From NCBI RefSeq assembly GCF_001570605.1, contig NZ_BBXG01000013.1:1-64000 (forward strand): 64,000 nt of DNA, given 5' to 3'. Positions within the stretch are counted from its first letter, which is position 1, and each line of letters starts with the position of its first letter. The notes under the pieces were generated by a model. That model saw only the letters and a list, made by a program, of their open reading frames with translations. It searched no databases and had not been told where the DNA came from. Made by a program: the position numbers and the translations under genes. This document shows, in pieces, positions 27,612-37,583 of this stretch. Source of the DNA: Herbidospora cretacea. Its GTDB lineage: Bacteria > Actinomycetota > Actinomycetes > Streptosporangiales > Streptosporangiaceae.

Positions 27612-27878
27612 TCAGTCGTCACCGTCGTCATCGTCGTCATCTCCGTCGTCGTCGTCCCCGCCCTGCCTCGGGGGTGGCGGTCCGACCTTGTCGCCACGGT
27701 CCTGCCTGGCGGGGGACGCCGACGGGTCAGGCTTCGCCTCGGACGGTTCGGCGGTGACGACCACCGGCCCGCCCAGGTGCGGCCCGTCGTCGCCGAACGC
27801 CCAGAAGACGCCGGTCGTCGCGAAGGCGGCCAGCACCGCCCCGGCGATCAGCACCGGCACCGACGTCCTGCGAAGCAT
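27612..27878 (-). CDS. Small exported Asp-rich protein
   Basis: 88 residues: a hydrophobic N-terminal segment (VPVLIAGAVLAAFATTGVF) acting as signal or anchor, a short Pro/Ala linker, and an acidic tail GGDDDDGDDDDDDGDD at the very C terminus. First gene of the minus-strand unit with the kinase (12-bp gap), regulator, Asp-rich substrate and sortase. The tail resembles the Asp run of the protein at 25072-25473. Could be a cation-binding accessory of the sensor. No family recognised. Confidence 0.65.
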   Translation of the reverse strand: MLRRTSVPVLIAGAVLAAFATTGVFWAFGDDGPHLGGPVVVTAEPSEAKPDPSASPARQDRGDKVGPPPPRQGGDDDDGDDDDDDGDD

Positions 27879-27998
27879 GGCCCCAGTCTCGGGCCGATTC
27901 AGGAGAACATCATGGGAGCAGGATGAGAAGACTCTTATCTTCCCCGCGCCGCCGAACCTGTAGGAAGATCACCGGAAGTTCGTCGAAAGGGTTCTGAC

Positions 27999-28772
27999 AT
28001 GTCGGTGCTGCGTGATCTGGTCGAGGGCATCAAGGGCGGTTCGATCGAGGTGGTCGACCTCACCGCGCCGCTGGCCGAGTCGACCCCGATCCTGATGCTC
28101 CCCGAGCCGTTCGGGAACACCGTCCCGTTCACGCTCCAGGAGATCAGCCGCTACGACGACCGCGGCCCCGGGTGGTACTGGAACAACATCTCGACCGGCG
28201 AGCACACCGGCACCCACTTCGACGCGCCGATCCACTGGGTCACCGCCCGCGACGGCGAGGACGTCTCCCAGGTCGCGCCCGCCAAGCTGCTCGCGCCCGC
28301 CGTCGTGCTCGACTTCGCCGCCGAGGCCGCCGCCGACCCCGACTTCCTGCTGGAGATCTCCCACGTGAAGGCCTGGGAGGCCGAGCACGGGCCGCTGCCC
28401 GACGGCGGCTGGCTCCTCTACCGGACCGGCTGGGACGTCCGCGCCCACGACCAGGCCGCGTTCCTCAACGCGAACGAGACCGGCCCGCACACGCCCGGCA
28501 TCTCGGTCGATTGCGCCCGCTACCTGGCCGAGGAGACCCCCATCGTCGGGCTCGGCGTGGAGACCGTGGGCACCGACGCGGGCGCCGCCCACTCGTTCGA
28601 CCCCGCGTTCCCGTGTCACTCGTTCCTGCTCGGCGCGGGGAAGTACGGCCTGACCCAGCTCCGCAACCTCGACCGGCTGCCGGTGACCGGGGCCGTGGTG
28701 GTCGCCCCGCCGCTGCCCATCGCGGGCGGCTCGGGTTCGCCCGTCCGGGTGCTGGCCCTGGTCGAGGTGTGA
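27999..28772 (+). CDS. Cyclase-family metal hydrolase
   Basis: 257-residue protein of the cyclase/kynurenine formamidase/isatin hydrolase family. The metal-binding signature HTGTHFDAPIHW is intact, with a following H in the C-terminal half (GTDAGAAHSF). Such enzymes open cyclic amides or formamides. It is translationally coupled (GTGA) to the TPP enzyme gene downstream, so both probably act on one substrate. GAAAGGG precedes the ATG by about 7 nt. Confidence 0.88.
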   Translation: MSVLRDLVEGIKGGSIEVVDLTAPLAESTPILMLPEPFGNTVPFTLQEISRYDDRGPGWYWNNISTGEHTGTHFDAPIHWVTARDGEDVSQVAPAKLLAPAVVLDFAAEAAADPDFLLEISHVKAWEAEHGPLPDGGWLLYRTGWDVRAHDQAAFLNANETGPHTPGISVDCARYLAEETPIVGLGVETVGTDAGAAHSFDPAFPCHSFLLGAGKYGLTQLRNLDRLPVTGAVVVAPPLPIAGGSGSPVRVLALVEV

Positions 28773-30445
28773 ACGTCGACGAGGCGGTCGGGCGGGCGCT
28801 GGCGTCGCTGGGCGTGCGGACCGTGTTCGGCGTCGTCGGCTCCGGCAACTTCCACGTGACCAACGCCCTCGTGGCCGGGGGAGCGCGCTTCGTCGCGGCC
28901 CGGCACGAGGGCGGCGCCGCCACCATGGCCGACGCCTACGCCCGGATGTCGGGCGAGGTCGGGGTGGTGACCGTGCACCAGGGGCCGGGCCTGACCAACA
29001 TGATCACCGGCCTGGCCGAGGCGGCCAAGAGCCGCACGCCGCTGCTGGTGCTGGCCGGTGAGGTGACGTCGCGGCTGTCCAACTTCTGGGTCGACCAGGC
29101 CGCGCTGGCCGAGGCCGTCGGGGCGGTGCCGCTGCGGATCGCCTCGGCGGAGACCGCCGTCGCCGACGCGGTCGCGGCCTATCGGACCGCGCGGGAGGAG
29201 CGGCGGGCGGTGCTGCTCAACCTGCCGCTGGACGTCCAGGCTCAGCAGGTCGGCGAGGGCTTCGATCCAGGTGCCGGCGGGAGCGCGAAGCCGCAGGAGC
29301 CCGGGTCCGCATCCGACGACCGGGCGGACGCGCTCACCGGTCCGGCGCGCCTGCCCGACGACGGGTCGCTCGATCGGCTGGCCGAGGCCGTCGCCGCCGC
29401 CGAGCGGCCGGTCTTCGTCGCGGGGCGCGGGGCCCGGCACGCCCGGCGGGAGCTGGAGGCGCTGGGAGAGAGGGCCGGGGCGCTGCTGGCGACGTCGGCC
29501 GTCGCGCGCGGGCTGTTCAAGGGCAGCCCGTGGGACCTCGACGTCTCCGGCGGGTTCGCGACGCCGCTCGCGGCCGAGCTCATCCGGGACGCCGACCTCA
29601 TCGTGGGGTGGGGGTGCGCGCTCAACATGTGGACGATGCGGCACGGCGCGCTCATCGGCCCCTCGGCCACCGTGGTGCAGGTCGACATCGACGCAACGGC
29701 GATCGGGGCTCACCGGTCGGTGGACTTCGGCGTCGCGGGGGACGTCGCGGGGTGTGCGACAGCCGTAAAAGAAAAACTCCCAGGTCAGCGCGGCGGATAC
29801 CGGAACGATGCGCTGGCCGCCCGCCTGGAGGCCGGGCGGCGCTGGCAGGACGTCGCCTACCGGGACGAGAGCGGCGAGGGGCGCATCGACCCCCGCACGC
29901 TGACGATCCGGCTTGACGAGCTGCTCCCGGCCGAACGGATCGTGTCGGTCGACTCGGGAAACTTCATGGGATATCCGGCGATGTTCCTGGACGTCCCCGA
30001 CGAGTTCGGGTTCTGCTTCACCCAGTCGTTCCAGTCCATCGGGCTCGGGCTGGCCACCGCGATCGGGGCGGCGCTCGCGCGGCCCGACCGGCTGCCCGTG
30101 GCGGCGCTGGGGGACGGCGGCGCGCTGATGGGCGTGGCCGAGCTCGAAACCGTCGTGCGGCTGGGGCTCCCGATGGTGGTCGTCGTGTACGACGACGAGG
30201 CCTACGGGGCCGAGGTCCACCACTTCCACGGCGCTCCGCACGGCACCGTCACCTTCCCTCCGGTCGACATCGCCTCGATCGGGCGGGGGTTCGGCTGCGC
30301 CGCCGTCACGGTGCGCTCGGCGGCCGATCTGGATGCGGTGCGTGAGTGGGTCGACGGCCCCCGTGACCTGCCCCTTCTCATCCACGCGAAGGTGACGCGC
30401 GAGCGCGGCTCGTGGTGGCTGGAGGAGGCGTTCAGAGGGCACTGA
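28769..30445 (+). CDS. Thiamine-diphosphate-dependent enzyme, acetolactate synthase-like
   Basis: 558 residues with the three-domain ThDP layout: N-terminal Pyr domain with the activating Glu in ARHEGGAATMADAY, a central domain, and a PP domain with ALGDGGALMGVAELETVV ending in YDDEAYG, the GDG-N30 metal/ThDP motif. A 30-residue low-complexity insert sits near residue 165-195. Could be an oxo-acid decarboxylase, carboligase or ALS-like enzyme; no small regulatory subunit is present. Start GTG overlaps the cyclase stop. Pathway unknown. Confidence 0.88.
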   Translation: MNVDEAVGRALASLGVRTVFGVVGSGNFHVTNALVAGGARFVAARHEGGAATMADAYARMSGEVGVVTVHQGPGLTNMITGLAEAAKSRTPLLVLAGEVTSRLSNFWVDQAALAEAVGAVPLRIASAETAVADAVAAYRTAREERRAVLLNLPLDVQAQQVGEGFDPGAGGSAKPQEPGSASDDRADALTGPARLPDDGSLDRLAEAVAAAERPVFVAGRGARHARRELEALGERAGALLATSAVARGLFKGSPWDLDVSGGFATPLAAELIRDADLIVGWGCALNMWTMRHGALIGPSATVVQVDIDATAIGAHRSVDFGVAGDVAGCATAVKEKLPGQRGGYRNDALAARLEAGRRWQDVAYRDESGEGRIDPRTLTIRLDELLPAERIVSVDSGNFMGYPAMFLDVPDEFGFCFTQSFQSIGLGLATAIGAALARPDRLPVAALGDGGALMGVAELETVVRLGLPMVVVVYDDEAYGAEVHHFHGAPHGTVTFPPVDIASIGRGFGCAAVTVRSAADLDAVREWVDGPRDLPLLIHAKVTRERGSWWLEEAFRGH

Positions 30446-30473
30446 CCGGGGGTTCGTAGGTTACGGTTCTCGC

Positions 30474-31229
30474 ATGGCTGAGATCGTGTATCCCCCGGTG
30501 ATCGGGGCCGCAGTGACGATGTTCAAGGTCCTCGGGATGAAGATCAACATCGAGGGTGCCGAAAACATCCCGACCACCGGCGGGGCGGTCCTCGTCAGCA
30601 ACCACATCAGCTATCTCGACTTCCTCTTCGCCGGGTTCGGCGCGCGGCCGGCCAACCGGCTGGTGCGCTTCATGGCGAAGAAGGAGGTCTTCGACCACCG
30701 GATCTCCGGCCCGCTGATGCGCGGCATGCACCACATCGCGGTCGACCGCGCCGAGGGCGCCGGGGCCTACATCGCCGCGCTCAAGGCGCTCAAGGCGGGC
30801 GAGGTGGTGGGCGTGTTCGCCGAGGCGACCATCAGCCAGTCGTTCACCGTCAAGGAGATCAAGAATGGCGCGGTGCGGATGGCCGCCGCCACCAACGTGC
30901 CGCTGATCCCCATGTCGCTGTGGGGGACGCAGCGCCTCTGGACCAAGGGCCGCCCCCGCAAGATCATGCAGCGGAACATCCCGGTGACGATCTCGATCGG
31001 CGAGCCGATGCGCCCGCAGCGCCGCGAGGACATGGACGCCGCCACCGCCGAGCTCCACCGCCGCCTGTCGGAGCTCGTCGACAAGGCCCAGCGGTCCTAC
31101 CCCGACGACGGCGCCGGAACCTGGTGGCAGCCCGCCCACCTGGGCGGAACGGCCCCGACCCCCGAAGAGGCGGCGGCCCTCGACGAGGCGGAGCGCAAGG
31201 AGAGGGCCAACCGGGGCGAGAGCGAGTGA
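30474..31229 (+). CDS. PlsC-like 1-acylglycerol-3-phosphate acyltransferase
   Basis: 251-residue membrane-associated acyltransferase making phosphatidic acid or a related lipid. Motif I is NHISYLDFLF (HX4D) and motif III is VFAEATISQSF, a variant of FPEGTRS. The C-terminal 40 residues are charged. ATG start; TAGGTT about 12 nt upstream may be a -10 box. Independent of the flanking genes. Confidence 0.88.
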   Translation: MAEIVYPPVIGAAVTMFKVLGMKINIEGAENIPTTGGAVLVSNHISYLDFLFAGFGARPANRLVRFMAKKEVFDHRISGPLMRGMHHIAVDRAEGAGAYIAALKALKAGEVVGVFAEATISQSFTVKEIKNGAVRMAAATNVPLIPMSLWGTQRLWTKGRPRKIMQRNIPVTISIGEPMRPQRREDMDAATAELHRRLSELVDKAQRSYPDDGAGTWWQPAHLGGTAPTPEEAAALDEAERKERANRGESE

Positions 31230-32768
<1,539 letters not shown>

Positions 32769-32775
32769 AGGCCGG

Positions 32776-33627
32776 TCAGTCCCACTGGACGAGTTCCTCG
32801 GGGGTGGCGACCGTGAAGGCGCGTTCGAGCCACTTGCGGGTGACGGCGGGGTCGGTGCAGGCGAGGATGCGCTCGCGGAGCTGGTCGCTCACCTCGAAGT
32901 CGCGGCTTTCGAGGATGAACAGCACCGCCTCCGCCTCACCTTGGGCCTTTCCTTCGGCCCTGCCCTCTGCGACGTACCGGCGGGCCCACTCGCTCTTGTA
33001 CTCGTACTTCGCCACACCCATCATTGTCCTCCACAGCTCCGAAGCGGTCCTGCTCAAGGCTTCCGAGAGATAGTCAGCGTACATTTTGGCGTTTTCCTCT
33101 TTTTCCCCCGCTGCCTTGCCCAGCGAGAGGACGCCGGCCGAGACCGCCGCCAGAACCTCCTTGCCCCGTGGGCCGTCCGCGTGGGCGAGGGCCGAGAGGG
33201 TCGCCAGCTCGGGGTTGGCGATGGCCTGTTCCTCGTCCGTCACCAAAGGGAGGGCGGACATCCCGATCACGTGTGGCGTCACCACGGAGGAGGGGCCCAG
33301 CACGATGGGCGTGGCGAGATGTTCGGCTCCATGGGCGTGCGGCCACATCACCAGGAGGATGGTCTGGCAGTCATGCCGCGCGTAGGCGGCGGTGACGTTT
33401 TCGGCCCAGGTCAGGCGTCGACGCGGATCATGGTCGCGCTGCACCTCGACCACGCAGGCGAGAACCGGCCGGCCTCTGTAGCGCAGGACGATGCCGGGTG
33501 ACTCCACGCTGGCCTCGTCGTACGAGGGGACCGGCATGCCGAAGGTCTCCGATAACAGGTCGGGGGCCAGGCGGGGGTTGTTGGTGAACAGGTCCAGCCA
33601 CATCTCGTGCTCGGTGGTCGGGGGCAT
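32776..33627 (-). CDS. Rpn-like PD-(D/E)XK nuclease family protein
   Basis: 283 residues. The PD-(D/E)XK-like core includes PVLACVVEVQRDHDP and LTWAENVTAAYARHDCQTIL; the C terminus has the EGRAEGKAQGEAEA repeat and DQLRERILACTDPAVTRKWL seen in recombination-promoting nuclease/transposase-like proteins abundant in Streptosporangiales. The Asp usually preceding the VVEVQ strand is not obvious (ESPGIVLRYRG), so catalysis is uncertain. ATG 33627 was chosen over a GTG six codons upstream. Confidence 0.65.
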   Translation of the reverse strand: MPPTTEHEMWLDLFTNNPRLAPDLLSETFGMPVPSYDEASVESPGIVLRYRGRPVLACVVEVQRDHDPRRRLTWAENVTAAYARHDCQTILLVMWPHAHGAEHLATPIVLGPSSVVTPHVIGMSALPLVTDEEQAIANPELATLSALAHADGPRGKEVLAAVSAGVLSLGKAAGEKEENAKMYADYLSEALSRTASELWRTMMGVAKYEYKSEWARRYVAEGRAEGKAQGEAEAVLFILESRDFEVSDQLRERILACTDPAVTRKWLERAFTVATPEELVQWD

Positions 33628-33897
33628 GCGGAAGACATTACGCACCGCGATCGGGAAATCGCGGCGTGTTATCGAAGCGTTATAGGTCTAGTGGACGTAC
33701 AAGCTGGTCCAGGCGTCTACGGCGTCGACGTAATGGATCATGAAGAGAACGTTCCCTCATCAGGGTGACCCGGCCTGGCTGCCCTCGTCAATGGCCCGTA
33801 CCGGCCCGTGTCAGTCAATCGGCCCGCGACCTCGCCTGAAACCGTTCCATCGGATATTCAAAGCTCAAACGTGCCGCGCGGCTCTCATGATCAGTTC

Positions 33898-33913
33898 CGG
33901 AGAGCGCTCTCCG
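33898..33913. promoter_or_regulatory. LacI-family operator-like palindrome 1
   Basis: CGGAGAGCGCTCTCCG is a perfect 16-bp palindrome centred on GCGC, as in the CebR box TGGGAGCGCTCCCA. It lies 148 bp upstream of the GH16 start. Confidence 0.6.
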
Positions 33914-33999
33914 TAGCTGTTCACCCTTTCGTCTTCGTTACGTCGGAGTTAATTTGATACTTGACAGATATCCGAACAAAAGGGGAACCTCAGGGCCCA

Positions 34000-34011
34000 G
34001 GGAGCGCTCCC
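34000..34011. promoter_or_regulatory. LacI-family operator-like palindrome 2 (CebR-like core)
   Basis: GGGAGCGCTCCC is identical to the 12-bp core of the CebR operator of streptomycetes, which represses cello-oligosaccharide utilisation genes. It is 46 bp before the GH16 start and 87 bp downstream of palindrome 1. The regulator is not in the window. Confidence 0.7.
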
Positions 34012-34045
34012 CGAACTTCACCCCCCGCCCTCCCGAGGAGACACG

Positions 34046-36241
34046 TTGAGTTCATCGCGCAGTCCGGGCCGGTTACGCCTGGGCGTGCTCATCGCGGCAG
34101 CGCTGGCGCTGCTCGCCTCCTACGTCGCCATCCAGCCGGCCCAGGCCGCCGACGCCCTGCTCTCGCAGGGGAAGACCGCCACCGCCTCCTCGGTCGAGGG
34201 GGCCTTCACGGCGTCCGCGGCCGTCGACGGAAGCACCGGCACCCGCTGGGCCAGCGCCTTCTCCGATCCCCAGTGGATCCAGGTGGACCTGGGCGCCTCG
34301 GCCAGCATCAGCCAGGTCGTGCTGAACTGGGAGGCCGCCTACGGGCGGGCGTTCCAGATCCAGACCTCCGCCAACGGCACCACCTGGACGACGATCCACA
34401 CCACCACCGCCGGAACGGGCGGCGTCCAGACCCTCAATGTGACCGGCACCGGGCGTTATGTCCGCATGTACGGCACCCAGCGCGGCACCGCCTGGGGCTA
34501 CTCCCTGTGGGAGTTCCAGGTCTACGGCTCGACCGGCCCGACCGGCACGTGCGGCGGCAACGCCGCCCTCGGCAAGCCGATCACCGCGACCTCCACCGAG
34601 GGAACCTTCGTCGCGTCCAACGCCGTCGACGGCGTCGCCGGCACGCGGTGGGCCAGCGCCTACGGCGAGCCCCAGTCGGTGACGATCGACCTCGGCGCCA
34701 CCACGTCGATCTGCGGCCTGACCCTGGTCTGGGAGGCCGCCTTCGCGCGGACGTACCAGATCCAGACGTCGGCGAACAACACCACGTTCACCCAGATCTA
34801 CGCGACGACCACCGGGGCCGGTGGCACGGAGAACATCACGGCGACCGGTTCGGGCCGCTACCTGCGGATCGTGATGAGCAACCGGGCGCTGCCGTTCGGC
34901 GTCAGCCTCTTCGAGATCCAGGTGCGGACCGGGAGCACGACGACGAGCCCGTCGCCCAGCCCTTCGCCCAGCCCTTCGCCCTCGCCCTCGCCGTCGCCGA
35001 GCCCGAGCCCGTCTCCCAGCCCGTCACCTGACCCGGGTGGGACGCGCCTGCTGTCGTACAACAAGCCCGCCGTCGCCTCGACGTCGCAGAGCGACGTGAA
35101 CTGCTACGAGTGCACGCCGGCCCGCGCCTTCGACCTCGACCCGGCCAGCCGCTGGGCGACGAGCTCGACCACGGGCTGGGTCGACCCGGGCTGGATCTAC
35201 GTCGACCTCGGCGCGGTGGCCCAGATCAGCAGGGTCGTCCTGCAGTGGGACCCGGCCTACGCCAGGGCCTTCCAGATCCAGACCTCCAACGACGCCACCA
35301 ACTGGACCAGCATCTACTCCACCACCACGGGGACCGGCTTCAAGCAGTCGATCAACGTGACGGGAAGCGGGCGTTACGTCCGGATGTACGGCACCCAGCG
35401 CGCCACCGCCTACGGCTACAGCCTGTGGGAGTTCCAGGTGTACGGGACCGGTGGCGCCCCCAACACCCCGCCCGCCGCTCCGCCCGACCCGCGCAACCCC
35501 CCGCAGCTGGTCTGGAGCGACGAGTTCAACGGCGCGGCGGGCACCAAGCCCGACGCCACCAAGTGGCGCCCCGACGTCGGCACCGGCCCGAACAACGAGC
35601 TGGAGTACTACACCAACAACAACAACGCCAACATGAACGGCGCGGGCCAGCTGGTCATGGAGGCCCGCCAGGAGGTCACTCCCGGGTCGGCATGCCCGGG
35701 GGGCACCTGCCAGTACACCTCGCACCGGATGAACACCGGCACGAAGTTCCACTTCACCTACGGCCGCATCGAGGCCAGGATCAAGGTTCCCAAGGGCAAC
35801 GGCCTGTGGCCGGCGTTCTGGATGATGGGCGCCGACTTCCTGACCGGGCGTCCGTGGCCGTACAACGGCGAGATCGACATCGTCGAGGTGCTCGGCAAGG
35901 ACGTGAAGACCTCCTACACCACGATCCACGCGCCCGCCTACAACGGCGGCGCGGGCATCGGGGCGCCGAACACCCTGCCGAACGGCGCCGACTTCTCCGA
36001 CGACTTCCACGTGTGGGCCCTCGACTGGAACAGCCAGGGCATGACGTGGAGCGTCGACGGCCGCCAGGTCTTCACGCTCAGCAAGGCCCAGGTCGAGGCG
36101 ACCCGCGGGCCGTGGGTCTACGACCACCCGTTCTACGTCATCCTCAACCTCGCCGTCGGCGGCGACTGGCCGGGTCCGCCGGACGCCTCCACCGGCTTCC
36201 CGAAGCAGATGCTCGTCGACTACGTGCGCGTGTACCAGTGA
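34046..36241 (+). CDS. Secreted GH16 beta-glucanase with three discoidin (F5/8 type C) modules
   Basis: 731-residue exported enzyme. Signal peptide to about residue 35, discoidin-like modules at ~38-165, ~173-292 and ~338-470, a Ser-Pro linker around 297-330 (encoded by a short tandem repeat), and a GH16 catalytic domain from ~490 with Glu609, Asp611 and Glu614 in the ExDxxE motif. Likely a laminarinase acting on beta-1,3-glucan of fungal or algal origin. TTG start with GAGGAG 5 nt upstream. Two CebR-like operators precede it. A hairpin separates it from the next gene. Confidence 0.93.
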   Translation: MSSSRSPGRLRLGVLIAAALALLASYVAIQPAQAADALLSQGKTATASSVEGAFTASAAVDGSTGTRWASAFSDPQWIQVDLGASASISQVVLNWEAAYGRAFQIQTSANGTTWTTIHTTTAGTGGVQTLNVTGTGRYVRMYGTQRGTAWGYSLWEFQVYGSTGPTGTCGGNAALGKPITATSTEGTFVASNAVDGVAGTRWASAYGEPQSVTIDLGATTSICGLTLVWEAAFARTYQIQTSANNTTFTQIYATTTGAGGTENITATGSGRYLRIVMSNRALPFGVSLFEIQVRTGSTTTSPSPSPSPSPSPSPSPSPSPSPSPSPSPDPGGTRLLSYNKPAVASTSQSDVNCYECTPARAFDLDPASRWATSSTTGWVDPGWIYVDLGAVAQISRVVLQWDPAYARAFQIQTSNDATNWTSIYSTTTGTGFKQSINVTGSGRYVRMYGTQRATAYGYSLWEFQVYGTGGAPNTPPAAPPDPRNPPQLVWSDEFNGAAGTKPDATKWRPDVGTGPNNELEYYTNNNNANMNGAGQLVMEARQEVTPGSACPGGTCQYTSHRMNTGTKFHFTYGRIEARIKVPKGNGLWPAFWMMGADFLTGRPWPYNGEIDIVEVLGKDVKTSYTTIHAPAYNGGAGIGAPNTLPNGADFSDDFHVWALDWNSQGMTWSVDGRQVFTLSKAQVEATRGPWVYDHPFYVILNLAVGGDWPGPPDASTGFPKQMLVDYVRVYQ

Positions 36242-36246
36242 TCCAC

Positions 36247-36275
36247 CTCCCCGGGGGCCGCACGCCCCCGGGGAG
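36247..36275 (+). terminator. Hairpin between GH16 and DUF1996 genes
   Basis: 12-bp stem CTCCCCGGGGGC/GCCCCCGGGGAG with a 5-nt loop starts 6 nt after the GH16 stop. It could fully or partly end the upstream transcript; it has no U-tract, so partial readthrough is possible. Confidence 0.65.
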
Positions 36276-36299
36276 CACCCCCCACCATTGGAGTACGCG

Positions 36300-37583
36300 A
36301 TGTCCCTGACCATCACGTGGGCCAGGATCGCCGCCATCGGCGCGCTCATCCTGGCGATGCTCACGATCGTCACCCAACGGGCCGAAGCGGCCCCCATCTC
36401 GCAAGGAAAGACCGCCACCGCCTCGTCGGTCGAGGGCGGGCACGTCGCCGCCAACGCCGTCGACGGCAACGCCGGCAGCCGGTGGTCGAGCCTGTTCTCC
36501 GACCCGCAGTGGCTGCGCGTCGACTTCGGCGCCGCGACCTCGATGAACCAGGTCGTGCTGCGCTGGGAGGCGGCGTACGCCACCGCCTACCAGCTCCAGA
36601 CCTCCTCCAACGGCACGAGCTGGACGACGGTGGCCACCCGCACCGCCCAGACCGGCGGCGTGCAGACGATCAGCTTCACCCAGACGTCGGCCCGCTACAT
36701 CCGCGTCTACACCACCGCGCGCGCCACCGGCTACGGCGTGTCGCTCTGGGAGTTCGAGGTGTACGGCCCCGGCGGCGGCCCCACCCCGACCCCGACGCCC
36801 ACGCCCTCGCAGCCGCAGGGCCCGATCGTGCGGGTGTCGGAGTTCCTGGCCGACTGCCCGTTCACCCACCGGCTCCCCGACGACCCGATCATCTTCCCGG
36901 GCCTGGCGGGCGCCTCGCACATGCACTCGTTCTTCGGCAACCTGACGACGAACGCCAACTCGACCGTGGAGTCGCTGCTGGCCGGCGACTCCAACTGCAA
37001 CCCGCGCATCGACCTGTCGTCGTACTGGGTGCCGACGCTGTACGTCAACGACCAGCCCGTCGAACCGGTCATCACGACCTTCTACTACCTCGGTGAGGGC
37101 GTGCGGCCCGAGATCACCGCGCAGATCCAGCCGCTCCCGCTGGGCCTGCGCATCGTCGCGGGCAACGCCAAGGCCACCGCGCCCGACAGCACGACGATCG
37201 CCCGGTGGTCGTGCCTGCACGCCAACGAGGCGGGCGCGTCGAAGGACTTCGTGAACTGCCCGGCCGGGACGATGCTGGAGTCGTACCTGGACTTCCCGCA
37301 GTGCTGGGACGGGGTGAACCTCGACTCGCCCGACCACAAGAGCCACATGGCCTACCCCGTCAACCAGGCGTGCCCGTCGACCCACCCGGTCCCGGTGCCG
37401 AAGCTGCGCCAGGTGCTGCGCTACCCGGTCAGCGGCGATCCGTCGCGGATCCGCCTCTCGTCGGGCCGGGGCTTCACGATGCACGGCGACTTCTTCAACG
37501 CCTGGCCCGAGGCGGAGATGTGGCAGCGCGTGCGTGACTGCATCCGTCCGGTCATCAAGTGCGGGGCCAACGGCCGCCCATGA
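36300..37583 (+). CDS. Secreted discoidin-DUF1996 protein
   Basis: 427-residue exported protein. Signal peptide ending near RAEAAP; discoidin module at ~35-160 closely resembling the first module of the GH16 enzyme (both start SQGKTATASSVEG); a Pro/Thr linker; then a DUF1996 domain. The domain contains HMHSFFGN, DHKSHMAYP and RGFTMHGDFFNAW, with His pairs that could bind a metal, and several conserved Cys. DUF1996 has no established activity and is known from fungi and actinomycetes. ATG 36300 has TGGAG 6 nt upstream. Overlaps the DUF305 gene (ATGA). Confidence 0.88.
   Translation: MSLTITWARIAAIGALILAMLTIVTQRAEAAPISQGKTATASSVEGGHVAANAVDGNAGSRWSSLFSDPQWLRVDFGAATSMNQVVLRWEAAYATAYQLQTSSNGTSWTTVATRTAQTGGVQTISFTQTSARYIRVYTTARATGYGVSLWEFEVYGPGGGPTPTPTPTPSQPQGPIVRVSEFLADCPFTHRLPDDPIIFPGLAGASHMHSFFGNLTTNANSTVESLLAGDSNCNPRIDLSSYWVPTLYVNDQPVEPVITTFYYLGEGVRPEITAQIQPLPLGLRIVAGNAKATAPDSTTIARWSCLHANEAGASKDFVNCPAGTMLESYLDFPQCWDGVNLDSPDHKSHMAYPVNQACPSTHPVPVPKLRQVLRYPVSGDPSRIRLSSGRGFTMHGDFFNAWPEAEMWQRVRDCIRPVIKCGANGRP

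Larger units (their letters stand above)
33646..34045. other. 400-bp upstream region of the glucanase gene
   Basis: No coding frame. It holds the two palindromic operators at 33898 and 34000, an isolated TTGACA at 33961-33966 without a clear -10, and the GAGGAG ribosome site at 34035. The long leader and paired operators suggest tight control of the glucanase. Confidence 0.5.

Noticed and set aside
33961-33966. TTGACA upstream of the GH16 gene
   Set aside because: No acceptable -10 element at 16-18 bp, so a promoter was not called.
34951-35035. Short tandem CCCAGCCCTTCGCCC-like repeat
   Set aside because: Considered as a CRISPR or satellite; it is the Ser-Pro linker of the GH16 protein.
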